NCBI GenBank assembly: GCA_016946835.1
Contig: JACVTC010000038.1
Span: forward strand, 575,001 to 639,000
Direction: 5' to 3'
Source of the DNA: Neocallimastix lanati (nom. inval.)
Lineage: Eukaryota; Neocallimastigomycota; Neocallimastigomycetes; Neocallimastigales; Neocallimastigaceae
Length of the DNA: 64,000 bases
A program made the translations under genes and the position numbers. The notes beneath the pieces are model-generated. The model was not told where the DNA came from and did not search any database. It worked only from the letters and a program-made list of their open reading frames with translations. How positions within the stretch are numbered: the stretch's first letter is position 1; the number at the start of each line of letters is the position of its first letter. Of this stretch, positions 34,462-49,662 are shown piece by piece.

Positions 34462-35357
34462 AAATTTTTTTTCTTTTTTCCTTATATACAGGGTTAGAAT
34501 AGCACTTTTAATTTGATAAATTTGTTAGGTTAGGCTATTTAATTATATTATGAATTTTTTGATATGTAATATGATTTTTATATATAATAATAATAATAAT
34601 ATAACTTATTATAATATAAAATTATAAATTGTTTTTCCTTTTTTGGAATAGGAAAAATTTATTTTGATTTAAAGTAAGCTTTAAAGAAAAAAAAAAGAAA
34701 TAAGAATTAAGAATTTCTCTTGTATATTTTAAAATATTAAAAACATTATATTAATATTACAACACAATAATTTATATATAATAATATTAAAATTTAATAA
34801 AAATAATATAGGGAGTAAATAATTAAGCATTTGACTAATTAATAATGTTATTAATGTTCATAACAGTTAATTAATAACTTAAAATAATAATAAATATTAA
34901 TATTTAGAAAAATATTTAGTAGTAATAATTAATAATTAAAAAGATTTTTATAATAAATATAATATTTAAAAAAAAAATTTAATGGTAAATAAAATAATTA
35001 ATACATTAATAATTTAATAATAATATTTGATAATAATAATATATATACATATAATATATTTATATATTCAGGAGACTTTTTTTTTTTTTTTTTTATTTCA
35101 TTCCTTAAAATTAATTAAATTGAATAATAAAAAAAAAAATAAAAAAAAAAAAAATAAAAAAAAAAAAAATAAAAAAAAAAAAAAATAAAAAAAAAAAATA
35201 AAAAATAAAAAAATAAAAAATAAAAATTATTTGTTCAATTAAAACATAATAATATGTTTTAAAAATAGTAACATGAAATAAAATAAAATAAAATAAAAAA
35301 AATTAATATTCATAAAAATAAAAATGGATAAATAAATTTATAAAAAAAAAAAAAAAA
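34462..35357. other. Intergenic AT desert
   Basis: Includes an A-rich tract at 35128-35226 of poly(A) blocks separated by single T, and simple AAT/TAA sequence. No gene. Confidence 0.6.
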
Positions 35358-35720
35358 AGTTCCTATACAACGAACCTTATTTTCTTATGGGTTAGGGTTT
35401 GAATTGACTATCTGAAAAGAAACTATGGTTTTCTCCTTCAGAGGCATTTGGCCCTGCTAGCCTGTCTTAATTGCATTTTCAGTCTTAACTATATTTTCAG
35501 TGTTGACGCTCCTGGTTTTTTCGTTTTCGCTTATACCGTCGGAATAGCAATCTACTCCACTACTTGTTAAGCTTGTCAAGTACTAGTCTAAGACACACAT
35601 AATATAATTTCTTGTAAAGAGAGAGAGCCCCTCAGCAAATCGTACTAAAGAATGACGGTTTTTTTTTTTTTTTTTTTTGAATAATCCCCAGAAATGATTT
35701 GGTGCTTAAACAAAACATCC

Positions 35721-35755
<35 letters not shown>

Positions 35756-36008
35756 GAATAATCCCCAGAAATGATTTGGTGCTTAAACAAAACATCCCAT
35801 TTCCTTTTTTTTTTTTTTTTTTTTGAATAATCCCCAGAAATGATTTGGTGCTTAAACAAAACATCCCATTTCCTTTTTTTTTTTTTTTTTGAATAATCCC
35901 CAGAAATGATTTGGTGCTTAAACAAAACATCCCATTTACTTTTTTTTTTTTTTTTTTTTTTGAATAATCCCCAGAAATGATTTGGTGCTTAAACAAAACA
36001 TCCCATTT

Positions 36009-36050
<42 letters not shown>

Positions 36051-36417
36051 AAATCAATAATGTTTGCATCTTTTCCACCAAGAAAGAAGTTATATAGTAG
36101 GTAATCATGCCACATATCTATTTACAAACTCCGTTATTCAGAAAATTACTAATATTAACACGGTTTATCACTAATTGATCAAATTATTCCACTACATTAT
36201 TAGTAACGATACTATGATTTTCACTATCACTAATATTAGTATACCTATTTTTTCTCCTTCACTAATTCTACTATTATTAACATTATTATTTCTATTGTTA
36301 TTATTATTTATTAATATAATATACTTACTATCATTAGAATCTGTTACGTGATTCCATACTATTCATATCTGTGAAAATAGTGTTTTGCGTTACTATTTAA
36401 TATTGGATAATATTTAG

Positions 36418-36455
<38 letters not shown>

Positions 36456-36590
36456 AATTTTTTCATAAAGAAAGAATTTCAAATTTCGTTAAATAAAAAA
36501 AAAAACTTTTTTTTTCGATATCATTCAAAAATTCACCGGAAAAGATATAAGACATTTTTTTTTTTTAGAAAAATCACACACAATGTTTCA
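35358..36590 (-). mobile_element. R1-related degenerate element, copy B, with internal tandem expansion
   Basis: The minus-strand counterpart of copy A. Shared landmarks in order: the phrase near 36455 (TTCTTTCTTTATGAAAAAAT), an AAT/AGT tract, RVNISNFLNNG-like codons (about 36120-36170), the EW-type unit, ACTAGTACTTGACAAG, GGAGCGTCAACACTGAAAAT, the RQASRA-coding segment at about 35445-35465, AATTCAAACCCTAACCC, and AAGGTTCGTTG. The main difference from A is the fivefold expansion of one unit (35679-36050), listed separately, and a duplicated CTGAAAAT-containing phrase near 35475-35502. No intact reading frame. Confidence 0.6.
35679..36050 (-). repeat. Five 49-bp units spaced by poly(T)
   Basis: A nearly identical 49-bp core beginning GAATAATCCCCAGAAATG and ending in ATCCCATTTAC or ATCCCATTTCC occurs five times, starting at 35679, 35756, 35825, 35891 and 35962. 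The cores are separated by poly(T) of 17 to 28 bases. On the minus strand each unit reads as core followed by poly(A). Copy A carries the same segment once, with only six A's at that place, so the poly(A) and the tandem copies grew together. Apparent open frames with lysine runs are by-products. Confidence 0.9.
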
Positions 36591-36652
36591 ATCGAGGATT
36601 ACTATTATTATTATTATCATCATTATTATTATTATTATTTTTTTTTATTTTA

Positions 36653-36683
<31 letters not shown>

Positions 36684-37134
36684 TTATTTTATTTTTTTTT
36701 ATTTTTTTTTTTTTTTGGCCATAATAACAACAAGGATTAAAGAATTACCATTTTTTTTTTTTTATTTTTTTTTATTTTATTTTTTTTTTTATGGACAGTC
36801 GTCGTTATCAACCCTATTGGTGGGTTTTGGTAGCTTTGGCAAGGTAAATAATAGAGGAACATTAAATTTATATCATCCATAGCCCACATTTTGGTATGAA
36901 GTTACCCATCAGGAAGGCAATGCTTAAATTTAGGATACTTTTTTTTTTTTTTAAAAAAAAAAATAAATTTAAAAAAAGAAAAAAACTAGAGACTACCTAT
37001 AAAGTTCAACTACCTACAGAGTTCAACTTTATAAGCCTTTGCCTTGATTGATGGTCAGGTCTTAACCCATATTTCTATCCCAAGTAAAAAAAAAAAAAAA
37101 ATGAAAGTTTACCACTGTATTTATTTATTTATTT
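36591..37134. other. Mixed region with coding-like scraps beside copy B
   Basis: (ATT)n and T-rich blocks alternate with ordinary-looking sequence at 36715-36752 and 36792-36940. In one plus frame this reads QSSLSTLLVGFGSFGKVNNR but breaks soon after. Blocks near 36985-37075 (AGAGACTACCTA, CCTTGATTGAT) recur near copy A at 19960-20020, some inverted. It is likely the decayed 5' part of the same element or its neighbour. Confidence 0.4.
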
Positions 37135-37200
37135 ATTTTTTTTTAATTATATTAATAATTAATTATAAATTTTTATTTTATTTTATTTTATTTGTATTTT

Positions 37201-37243
<43 letters not shown>

Positions 37244-37474
37244 TAATATTAATAATAATAAATATATAGGAAAGGTAGAATTTCAATTTTAATTATTGAT
37301 TAACATATAAATAAAACGAACGAACGAACGAACAAACGAAAAAAGAAAGCAAAAAAAAAAAAAAAAAAATACATTCGTTATAAATTATAAAATATAATTC
37401 TGGTTAGTCCATAAAATTTTTTTTTTTTTTTTTATTCTTCTAAAAATAATTAAATTAATTGCTAAATTAATTAC

Positions 37475-37537
<63 letters not shown>

Positions 37538-37605
37538 AATGTTTTTTTTTTTTTTTTTTTAATTATAATAATATTTAATTATAAAATTTTATTTTATTTT
37601 ATTTT

Positions 37606-37655
<50 letters not shown>

Positions 37656-37708
37656 ATATTAATAATTATAAATTTTTATTTTATTTTATTTTATTTTATT
37701 TGTATTTT

Positions 37709-37750
<42 letters not shown>

Positions 37751-37984
37751 TAATATTAATAATAATAAATATATAGGAAAGGTAGAATTTCAATTTTAAT
37801 TATTGATTAACATATAAATAAAACGAACGAACGAACGAACAAACGAAAAAAAGAAAGCAAAAAAAAAAAAAAAAAAAAATACATTCGTTATAAATTATAA
37901 AATATAATTCTGGTTAGTCCATAAAATTTTTTTTTTTTTTTTTATTCTTCTAAAAATAATTAAATTAATTGTTAAATTAATTAC

Positions 37985-38083
<99 letters not shown>

Positions 38084-38097
38084 ATTTATTATAAAAT

Positions 38098-38147
<50 letters not shown>

Positions 38148-38235
38148 TAATTATACTTAATTATTAATTATAAAATTTATTTTATTATAAATATAAAATA
38201 TAATTATGGTTAGTCCATAAAATTTTTTTTTTTTT
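37135..38235. repeat. Tandem duplication with 506-bp offset, plus a third fragment
   Basis: The segment at about 37145-37520 recurs at about 37651-38030: ATATAGGAAAGGTAGAATTTC lies at 37264 and 37770, followed in both by (CGAA)n (ACGAACGAACGAACGAACAA), poly(A), ATACATTCGTTATAAATTA, and TCTGGTTAGTCCATAAAAT, then (AAAT)n. The last phrase appears a third time near 38205-38225. Lengths of poly(T) and AAAT tracts differ between copies while the unique parts are almost identical. Confidence 0.85.
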
Positions 38236-38985
38236 AACGACAGCAAACTTGTTTCATCCTTATTAATTAAATATATGATAAAATACATATAATAAAAAAA
38301 AAAAAAAAAAAAAGAAAACATAAAATAAAATAAAATAATGGTATAATATATTCTACTTTCATTTAATTAAATTAATATCTGTTAGACTTCATAAGGACTT
38401 TATAATATTGTAGTATAGTATAATAATTAATTTTTTGACTTCACAATGTTAATCATAATTTTAAGATATAAAATTATGATCTTCATTGGTTACGCTAGCC
38501 TTGCTGGCCTGTACCTGTGCCGGTCTTACTGTTTCTTCATCATTGATGACGCGCTTGGTAGTAGTGGTAGTAGTACGATTTTGATTTGAACCTATTGAAC
38601 AAAGAACCATTGCTGGCCAATAACAATTAGGTATAATCGATTGATTGATTGATTGAAGAAGAGTCGCAGTGACCACCAAGAATGGGAGTATCAGAGTAAG
38701 CACCTGATTTCATCGGATACTTAAAATAAGATCCTTCCATTCCCTTGTACTGTTATTAATACTTCTTCCCCCATGAAGGAAATTAAACACTTTTTTTTCA
38801 CACACATACACACTAGAATCAACATACACATTATTTTCAAAACTATTACTAACATTACTAATAATATCTATTACTAATATTACTATTACTATTATTACTA
38901 TACCTATTATTACGATTACTATAATTACGATTACTATTATTAATGTTGCTATTATCATTATTACTATTAACGATAATCATTTGTT
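38223..38985 (-). mobile_element. R1 repeat family copy d, longest copy
   Basis: Read on the minus strand: an Asn/Ser-rich tract of AAT/AGT codons (38985-38860) with one frame break, SFENNVYVDSSVYVCEKKVF, NFLHGGRSINNSTREWKDLI, a shift at SGAYSDTPILGGHC, then IGSNQNRTTTTTTKR and SKASVTNEDHNFIS with stop. The usual 3' region, AATAAGGATGAAAC and poly(A) at 38235-38223 follow. It joins the two halves of the family: the Asn/Ser and EW parts are shared with A and B, the C-terminal and 3' parts with a, b and c. Confidence 0.65.
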
Positions 38986-39655
38986 AGGTTGCCACGGTTA
39001 AAATCATTATATATAAAAATAAAATTTTATCATTGACTTTACTACGAATATTCATAAAAATAAAAAACAAAACAAAAAACAAAACAAAAAAAAAACAAAA
39101 ACAAAAAAACATCTATAATACAAAAAAAAAAAAAAAAAATAAAAAAATAAAATAGAATAATATAATATAATTTAATATTAATAATTTATAATTTAATTAT
39201 TTTTTAAAATATATATATATATATATTTTTTTTTTTAATTTTTATTTTTATTTTTATAATTATTTTTTTTTTTATTCTATTATCTTTATTTAAAAATATT
39301 TATATTATTATTATTATTAGTATTATTATTTTTATTTTATTTTATTATTATTATTATAATAATTTTTCAAATTTTTTTTTTCTTCAATTAATTATTATTA
39401 TTATTATTAATTGTAACTATCAGTTTCTTATCTTTCTTTTTTTTTTTTTTTTTTATTTTTTTTTTTATTATATTTATTTGCAAAAAAATTTTTTTTTTAT
39501 TTATTTTTTTTTTTTTTTTTATTTTAATTATGATGATGAAGTTTTATAAAATATTATATCATATATAATTAAATATTATTTTGTTTAAATATATAATTTA
39601 ATTTTTTTTTTTTTTCAATTAAATATTAGTATTTATTAATTTAATATTCCTAAAT

Positions 39656-39688
<33 letters not shown>

Positions 39689-39711
39689 GTTAAACTTCAA
39701 TTCATTCAAAT
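38986..39711. other. Intergenic, 3' of CCT-theta
   Basis: A/T and poly(T) blocks, including a T-run at about 39657-39686, starting 26 bases beyond the CCT-theta stop. No gene. Confidence 0.6.
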
Positions 39712-41004
39712 CTAATCATCAATATGTTGTTGTGGTGGTGGTAACTTTGGACCACCAGCTGGTTTACTCATAATAATTTGATCAACACTAAGAACTGTAA
39801 TGACAGCATCAGTAGCTAATTTTAAGGCATTGTACTTAATTGGTAAACTATCAACAATACCTGCCTTAGTAGCATCAATGACACCATTTTTATCACTTTC
39901 AATATCAACACCAGCACTTATTTCACCTTTTTGGTGAGCAGAGTAAAGATTTGAAAGAACTTCAGTACTGTCCATACCAGCATTTTCAGCTAAAGTAATT
40001 GGAATAACTTCAAAGGCTTCAGCAAACTTCTTAATAGCATATTGATTAAGACCTGGAGTCTTTTCACCGAATTCCATTAAACGTCTAGAAATTTCAATTT
40101 CTGTAGCACCAGCACCTGGAACGTAACGACCATCCTTAACAAGAGCCTTAACTGTGTTAACACCATCATCAATAGAACGTTCAACATCATCAAGCATATT
40201 GGTTGTACCACCACGAATAACAATAGTTGAAGTTTTGGTACTTTCTTTATCTTGACGGAAGACAGTACAACGGTCACTTCCGATTTCAACAGTTTCAACA
40301 ACATCACAGTAACCAAGTTCTTCAGCCATTGGTTTACCTAATCTAGCTAATGGAGTAGCACCAATAACACGACATAAACGACGTAAATCAAATTTAGATA
40401 AAACCTTAATAACTAATAATCCCATACGGTTAAGGAAGTGTAAAGCCATATCTCCAATACCGGAACCGGTAACGACAACCTTAGCACCAGAATCAGCAAT
40501 TTCTTTGAAAATTTTTTCAATTTGAGCTTCTTCACCCTTACTAAAGTTTAACATTTCATCAGCATTATGAATTAAGACAGTACCCTTAGTTTCAGTTTGA
40601 GAAATATCTAATGGGCAAGAGAAAACAGCAACCTTAGCATCAGTAGCCTTAGTAACTGTACCTTCTGGTTGTCTACCGAATACCATACCCTTAACAACCT
40701 TAGTGTCATTAATGGAACCACCTAAAATTTTAACAACTCTAACACTGTCAACGTTGAAGTTAGCTGGATTTTCTGGCATAACTTCAAGAGCAGCTTCAGC
40801 AACTAATGGTGCTAATAAATCTTCATAACCATACTAATTGATAAAATTGATTAATAACATATTATTATTATTATTATTTATTTATTTTATTTATTTTTAT
40901 GTTCATTTGTTATTTGAAATAAATGAAATAACGATTTGATTTTAATATATATATATATGAATATAAAAAATAACAATAATTGTGAAAATAGTTAATATAT
41001 ATAT

Positions 41005-41043
<39 letters not shown>

Positions 41044-41705
41044 GGTTTATATATTGACATATTATAGAAATTCATAATTTTTGAACTTTAAAAAAATTTT
41101 TTTTTATATTATAAATAAAAGAAAAAAAAGAATAGATATAATTTTAAATATATATATATATAAATATTATTGTAAAAAAAAATTACTTGTTTTGAACCAA
41201 TAGCGGTTTTAACAGCTCTTGTAATTTGATCCTTATTGAAAGCATCAGTAACAGATTCATTTGAAATTTCTTCATTTGTAAAAAAAAAAATAAAAAAAAA
41301 TAAAAATTAATTTTCATTATAATTAATATATAAATATAAATATTTATAAATAATTAATTGAAATAAAAAAAATATAATTTTAAAATATTAATATATATAA
41401 ATATATATTATTAATAAGGGTATTATATAAAATGGTTATATTTTTATCAACTTTTATTTTTATTTTATTTTTTTTTTTTTAAAAAAAATACCTTCTAAGA
41501 GACTTAAAGCCTTCTTTCCAGCAATATCATAACCTTGGTTAATTTCACTTGGCTTAAGACCCATCTTTAATAAGTATTCAGATTTTTGAAGAAGTTCACC
41601 AGCAAAAGTTACAACAAAATTAGTACCATCACCAGACTAAATATTGAAAATAAAAATGATTAATTTAATAAATTAAAAAAAAAAATTATTTATATTTAGC
41701 ATTTT

Positions 41706-41748
<43 letters not shown>

Positions 41749-42728
41749 ATTATATTGTATAAAATAAATTTTATTGGTATGAAGTTTTACTTCTGATTCT
41801 TGTTGGTTTGATGCTAAAACAACAATCTTTGCGGCTGGATGAATAACTTCTAATTCACGAACGATGGTAGCTGCATCACTAGTAACAAATAATTTTTCTA
41901 AATGATTAATGACCATCTTATTTTTTCCTTTTTATTATTATTATTATTATGATAGTTATATATGTTTATCAAAGCAGTAATATAATTTAATTTTTCATTA
42001 GAATATTATAGTATATTATATAATAGTATACAATATATAAGCAAATTTTAAATTTAATATTAAACATAAGTTATTATTATTATTATTATTAATAATGTAT
42101 ATATAATTTATTTTTAATTTTATTTTACCATTTGGACCTAAGGAAGTACGAGTAATTTGTGATAATTCGTTAATAGCTTGAATATTACGAACAACAGCTT
42201 CTTCAATACCTTGAGAAACCTTTTAATTTTATTTTTATTAATGAATATATATATTAATTAAAATTATAGATTACTAAATTATTTCTTTGTATTTAAAATT
42301 TTATTTTATAATTATAATTATTATTATCCTTTATTTTTTTTGTATATGATTATACATCTTATAATAAAACTATTTTTTTATTTTTTGAATCAAATAATCT
42401 TTTTTTTTTTTTTTTTTTTTTTTAAAATAAAAAAAATAAAATAATCTTTATTTGATTGTATATCCATCAAAAATTAAAATTCTTATAATGTAAAATGGAT
42501 ATTTAATTAAATGTGAATTTGATATAACTACTCTTGTTTTACACATTAATATCAAAATCAATGATATTATTTTATATATTGTTTCTCAATTAAAGAAATA
42601 ATTTTTAAATTTTTATCAATTATTCTATAATGTTCTAAAATTAATTTTTATTAATCATTAATTTTTACCTTGTATCCTTCCTTTAACATAGAGGAAAGAC
42701 CAATAGATTGTGGAATTCTTAATGCCAT
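39712..42728 (-). CDS. Chaperonin TRiC/CCT subunit theta, 6 exons
   Basis: Theta subunit of the eight-membered cytosolic chaperonin that folds actin, tubulin and other proteins in an ATP-driven chamber. Exons on the minus strand: 42728-42669, 42219-42129, 41927-41791, 41636-41492, 41269-41187 and 40833-39712. All have GT-AG borders and keep frame, giving 545 residues (human theta is 548). The start reads MALRIPQSIGLSSMLKEGYK. The equatorial ATP-binding motifs are GPNGKNKMV (about 48-56) and SGDGTNFVV (97-105, Asp99 in GDGT). The apical domain in the last exon includes KILGGSINDTKVVKGMVFGR, characteristic of theta, and GAGATEIE closes the C-terminal ATP site. The tail GGPKLPPPQQHIDD is short. 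Introns of about 150-450 bp are A/T only. Codon use resembles H2B and eIF2-beta, fitting strong expression. Confidence 0.96.
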
Positions 42729-44094
42729 ACTATATTATAATTTATTATGAATATTTTATTTTTATGTTAATTTTTTTTTTTTTTGTTAATCAATTAATTA
42801 ATATTGATATAGTAATTTAATTTCTTATAGAAAATAATATTAAATTATTATTACTCGATCTAAATTTATAATAGATATAATTTTATTATAAAAAAAAAAA
42901 GGTACTCTTAAAAAAAAAAAGTTTAATAATATTAATCAAAATTATTAATATATTAATAATACTATAATAATACTATAATAATAATATAATCAATATTTTT
43001 TATTAATTCTTTTTTTTTCTATGAATAAATTAAATATACTAATTAATAATATATTTTAATTGGATTTATTAAATTAATTAAAATAGAAAAAAAAAAAAAA
43101 AAAATACATATATATATAAATATTATATTTTATGTATATAAAACATAAATAATAAAATTTATGTTAGATATTATTTTATAACATAAAAATTTAAGATATA
43201 TCATAAATTTAATTGCTTTATTATTTCATTCTTAATTACATTTAATCAATAATTTTATGATACTTAAAAAGCAGAACAACATAAATCTAAAAAAAAAGTT
43301 AGGATAGTAATGCACATTCTTTTCTTTTTTTTCTATATAATTAATAATATTTTTATTAATATTTTATTATAACTTTCTTATTTATTATTATTATTATTAT
43401 TATATTATTATTATTTTTTATATTCAATAATTTATTAGTACTTTTTTAATTTAATATTTCATTATTCTCTATTTTTCTATCTTATATATTAAAATATATT
43501 AAAACTAATTGTTTATTGTGTATTATTACGTATAATTTATTGTATAATTATAAAATTATATAGATATAGTAATTAATTATATATATATACATATTTTATT
43601 TTTATTTTTATTTTTACAATTATTTTTTTATATTTTATTGTAAATATTTGTTTTTTTTATTTTTATTTTTATTTTCAATTTTTTTTTTTTTTTTTTTTTT
43701 TATTTTTATTTTTTTTTATTTTTATTTTTAATTTTTGATATAATTATTTTTATATATTTATATTTTTAACAAAGAAAGTTACAATTTTTTTTTATTATAT
43801 AAAAAATTTAATTTATGTAGTTTTTTTTTTTTATAAAATTTTTTTTATTATATAAATTTTTTTTAGTTCAGTGTTAAAATTTTGTGATAGTTTTATATTT
43901 CAATTAAAAAAAAATAGTAAAAATAAAGTAAAAGAAAAAAAAATAATAAAAAATAAATATTAATATAGGGTATATTTTATTCATGTAGAATGTAATTATA
44001 ATTAAAACGGAGTAATAATGAAAATAATAATAATAATAAAATTAAATAGAAAGAAAGAAGTGAGAGAAAAAAAAAATTATTTGCTTATTATAAT
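42729..44094. other. Intergenic between CCT-theta and the BTB gene
   Basis: 1.4 kb of A/T sequence holding the CCT-theta promoter side and the BTB 3' side. ATT repeats lie near 43385-43417 and poly(T) at about 43680-43700. Nothing else seen. Confidence 0.6.
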
Positions 44095-44664
44095 TTATTC
44101 AAATTCCATTTGAATAATATCTAAAGTTTGAATATTTTTTATGATTCCTTCGCATAAAAATTCATCTAATTTAGCAATTTCTAAAAGTTTATTAAGATTC
44201 CCTGTATATATCCAATAAAGAATAACAGGAAAGGTATTAAGTGAAGGAATTTCAATTTCAATGATAGTATCTTCTTCCTTATCATTTTTTATTTCTTCAA
44301 AGAGTTTAAAGAATTGATATGACTGTAGAGAGAGATATAATGGATGAACCCAAAAATCCTTATAATTTTCTTTTCCAATTTCATAAACACGAAGTTGAAT
44401 CGCATCAGCTGTTTTCTTGTTAATAAAATGATTACCAAGACTATGCAATTTTTTTATTATGTATGGATATGGAGTCATTTCATCATTAATTTGAATACCA
44501 TTATTTATAACATCCATAAATTTATTCATTGTGGAATTTTCTATTGGTTGTTTATCAGAACACTCAACATTTTTTGATTTAAAAATATTATGATGATTGT
44601 TAGGTGATATTGGTGGAGAAGGTAATTGTGAAAAAGATTCAGTTAAGGTTAAAATATTTATCAT
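44095..44664 (-). CDS. BTB/POZ-like domain protein
   Basis: 189 residues. The first 60 are polar and Ser/Pro/Asn-rich. From about 90 to 185 a BTB-type pattern is visible: FWVHPLYLSLQSYQFFKLFE (104-123), a position equivalent to the conserved 'VH+ xxLxxxSxxF' of BTB folds; an acidic linker (KNDKEEDT); a hydrophobic strand IIEIEIP; TFPVILYWIYTGNL (144-157), equivalent to the 'xLxYIYTG' helix; and a helix LLEIAKLDEFLCEGIIKNIQ. BTB domains mediate dimerisation and often link to cullin-3 ubiquitin ligases. No Kelch or other partner domain follows, so it is a stand-alone short protein; function inferred from fold only. Single exon. The start is the first Met in the frame, after an A-rich leader. 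Confidence 0.65.
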   Translation of the reverse strand: MINILTLTESFSQLPSPPISPNNHHNIFKSKNVECSDKQPIENSTMNKFMDVINNGIQINDEMTPYPYIIKKLHSLGNHFINKKTADAIQLRVYEIGKENYKDFWVHPLYLSLQSYQFFKLFEEIKNDKEEDTIIEIEIPSLNTFPVILYWIYTGNLNKLLEIAKLDEFLCEGIIKNIQTLDIIQMEFE

Positions 44665-46252
<1,588 letters not shown>

Positions 46253-46888
46253 TTTTAGGAACAATTATATTAAGTTTTAATATACAATTATATGAAATTA
46301 ATATAAAAAAAAAAAAAAGAGTATTCTTTATATTGATATCATTTTTATATTTAAAAATAAACAAATATAATAAATTTAAATTTATAATAATTATAATTAT
46401 TGAATATTTACATATTTACATCATTATTAATTATTATGATTTAAAAAAAATTTTCGGTAATTATCCATGTTAATTATTTAATATAATTATTCTTCCTTAA
46501 TGGAAAATAATGTATTATTTATATATTAACCTTTTATTAAAGGAAAACTAATTTTGATATTTTCATTTATAGTATAATTAAATAAATAGATTAAATAATT
46601 AATTATATATAATGTTTGTTATATCATTAGTAAACTTTATTTCAATGTTAATATTCAATTGATAAAATTGATAAAATATTTATTTATATATTTATTTAAT
46701 TATTTGTGATATTTTTATATTATAAAACTCAAAAATAAAAATAAAAAAAAAATAAAAAAAAAAAAAAATTTATAATGGTTTAGATTTTATTTATTTTTAT
46801 ATTTTTTTTTGAATATTAATTTGTTATATTTTATAATTATATTTATTTTCATGAATGATATTTTGCAATTAAGGAGAGAATAATAGTA
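46253..46888. other. Intergenic between two AAT arrays
   Basis: A/T sequence with poly(A) at 46304-46318 and 46754-46768. No coding or RNA signal. Confidence 0.6.
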
Positions 46889-48645
<1,757 letters not shown>

Positions 48646-49662
48646 TCAGTAGTATACGTCTTCTACTTGTCTATAATCATCCCCGATATTATATAATATA
48701 TTCTTTAATTCATCGAAAGCTATATATGCACAAGACATGACAAATAATGATACTAGGGTAATTACAGCTAGTATAATTACAACGAGTATGGCTATACTAA
48801 AGAAAAATAAATAATCTGGGAATTTACGATCACGGTGATGTTTAGAGATTAACGGGGATGTACAAACTTCATGATCACCATCACAAACATTAACCTGGTC
48901 ACAATCATCATCATTAATACATTTTTCACCATTTGCTTTTTTACATTGAAGTTCAGGTTTTTTATCTTCTTCTACCCAATCCAATCTACAGATATATGAA
49001 GGATTAGATGGATTAGCAATACAAGTATCATGAACACAAAGATTGGAATAACAGTTATCTGATGTCTTGCAAACATCAGTTTCACATAAGTTATTTTGAT
49101 ACATTTTCTTTGAACAAGAGTGAAGAATAACTTTTTCTTCCTTTTTAAAATGTTCTTCTTCCTCTTTTAAAGTACTATTATTAACGAATGCAATACCATA
49201 TTCCATTCCTTTAACATTAATATAATAGGTTGATGCATTATTAAGGAAAATACAATTTTTATTACTATGACACATAAACGTCATTTCACATAAACGATAT
49301 TCGATATCATTTTTACCATCCCAATGATTATATATTGTACAGCCATTACTATATTCAGGACAGTCGTCATTCGTTTTACATTTTATTCTAAACATTTTAT
49401 ATATTTTATAATTTATTAAAAAATAGTATTAAAACTTCAATTCAAATTTTTATGAATTATTAATATAAAAAATATATATATTTATATATACTTAATTTAA
49501 TTTATTCTTTAAATAGATAACTTACACTTCAATTTTTTCAATATCTTTCATGGTATAATTGGTATATTTGAAGTAGCCAACAAATTCGCCTTCTAAAGGC
49601 GTTGATTTTATCATAGCAATGTATGATATAATCAAAGTAATATATAAAATTATGATTTTCAT
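48646..49662 (-). CDS. Cysteine-rich type I membrane protein, 2 exons
   Basis: Exon 1 is 49662-49526 and exon 2 is 49387-48646, joined GT-AG in frame (donor GTAAGT, acceptor TTTAG), giving 292 residues. Residues 1-20 (MKIIILYITLIISYIAMIKS) form a signal peptide. The ectodomain to about residue 230 has 18 cysteines in spaced groups such as CKTNDDC (49-55), CETDVCKTSDNC (147-158) and CINDDDC (202-208), arranged like small disulphide modules of the Dickkopf/EGF-like type, though no exact family is certain. Asn-glycosylation sites are present (NYT, NAS, NST). A single transmembrane helix spans about 238-265, followed by a cytoplasmic tail of about 27 residues rich in Asp and Tyr. Without exon 1 the open frame would begin at MFRIKC and lack its leader, which supports the splice. 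Likely at the cell surface; ligand unknown. Confidence 0.82.

Noticed and set aside
35679-36050. CRISPR-like array (repeated 49-bp cores with spacers)
   Set aside because: The spacers are only poly(T) of varying length, the context is eukaryotic with no cas genes, and a single-copy version exists in a related element.
40077-40316. 79-residue leucine/valine-rich frame
   Set aside because: It is a shifted frame inside the last exon of CCT-theta.
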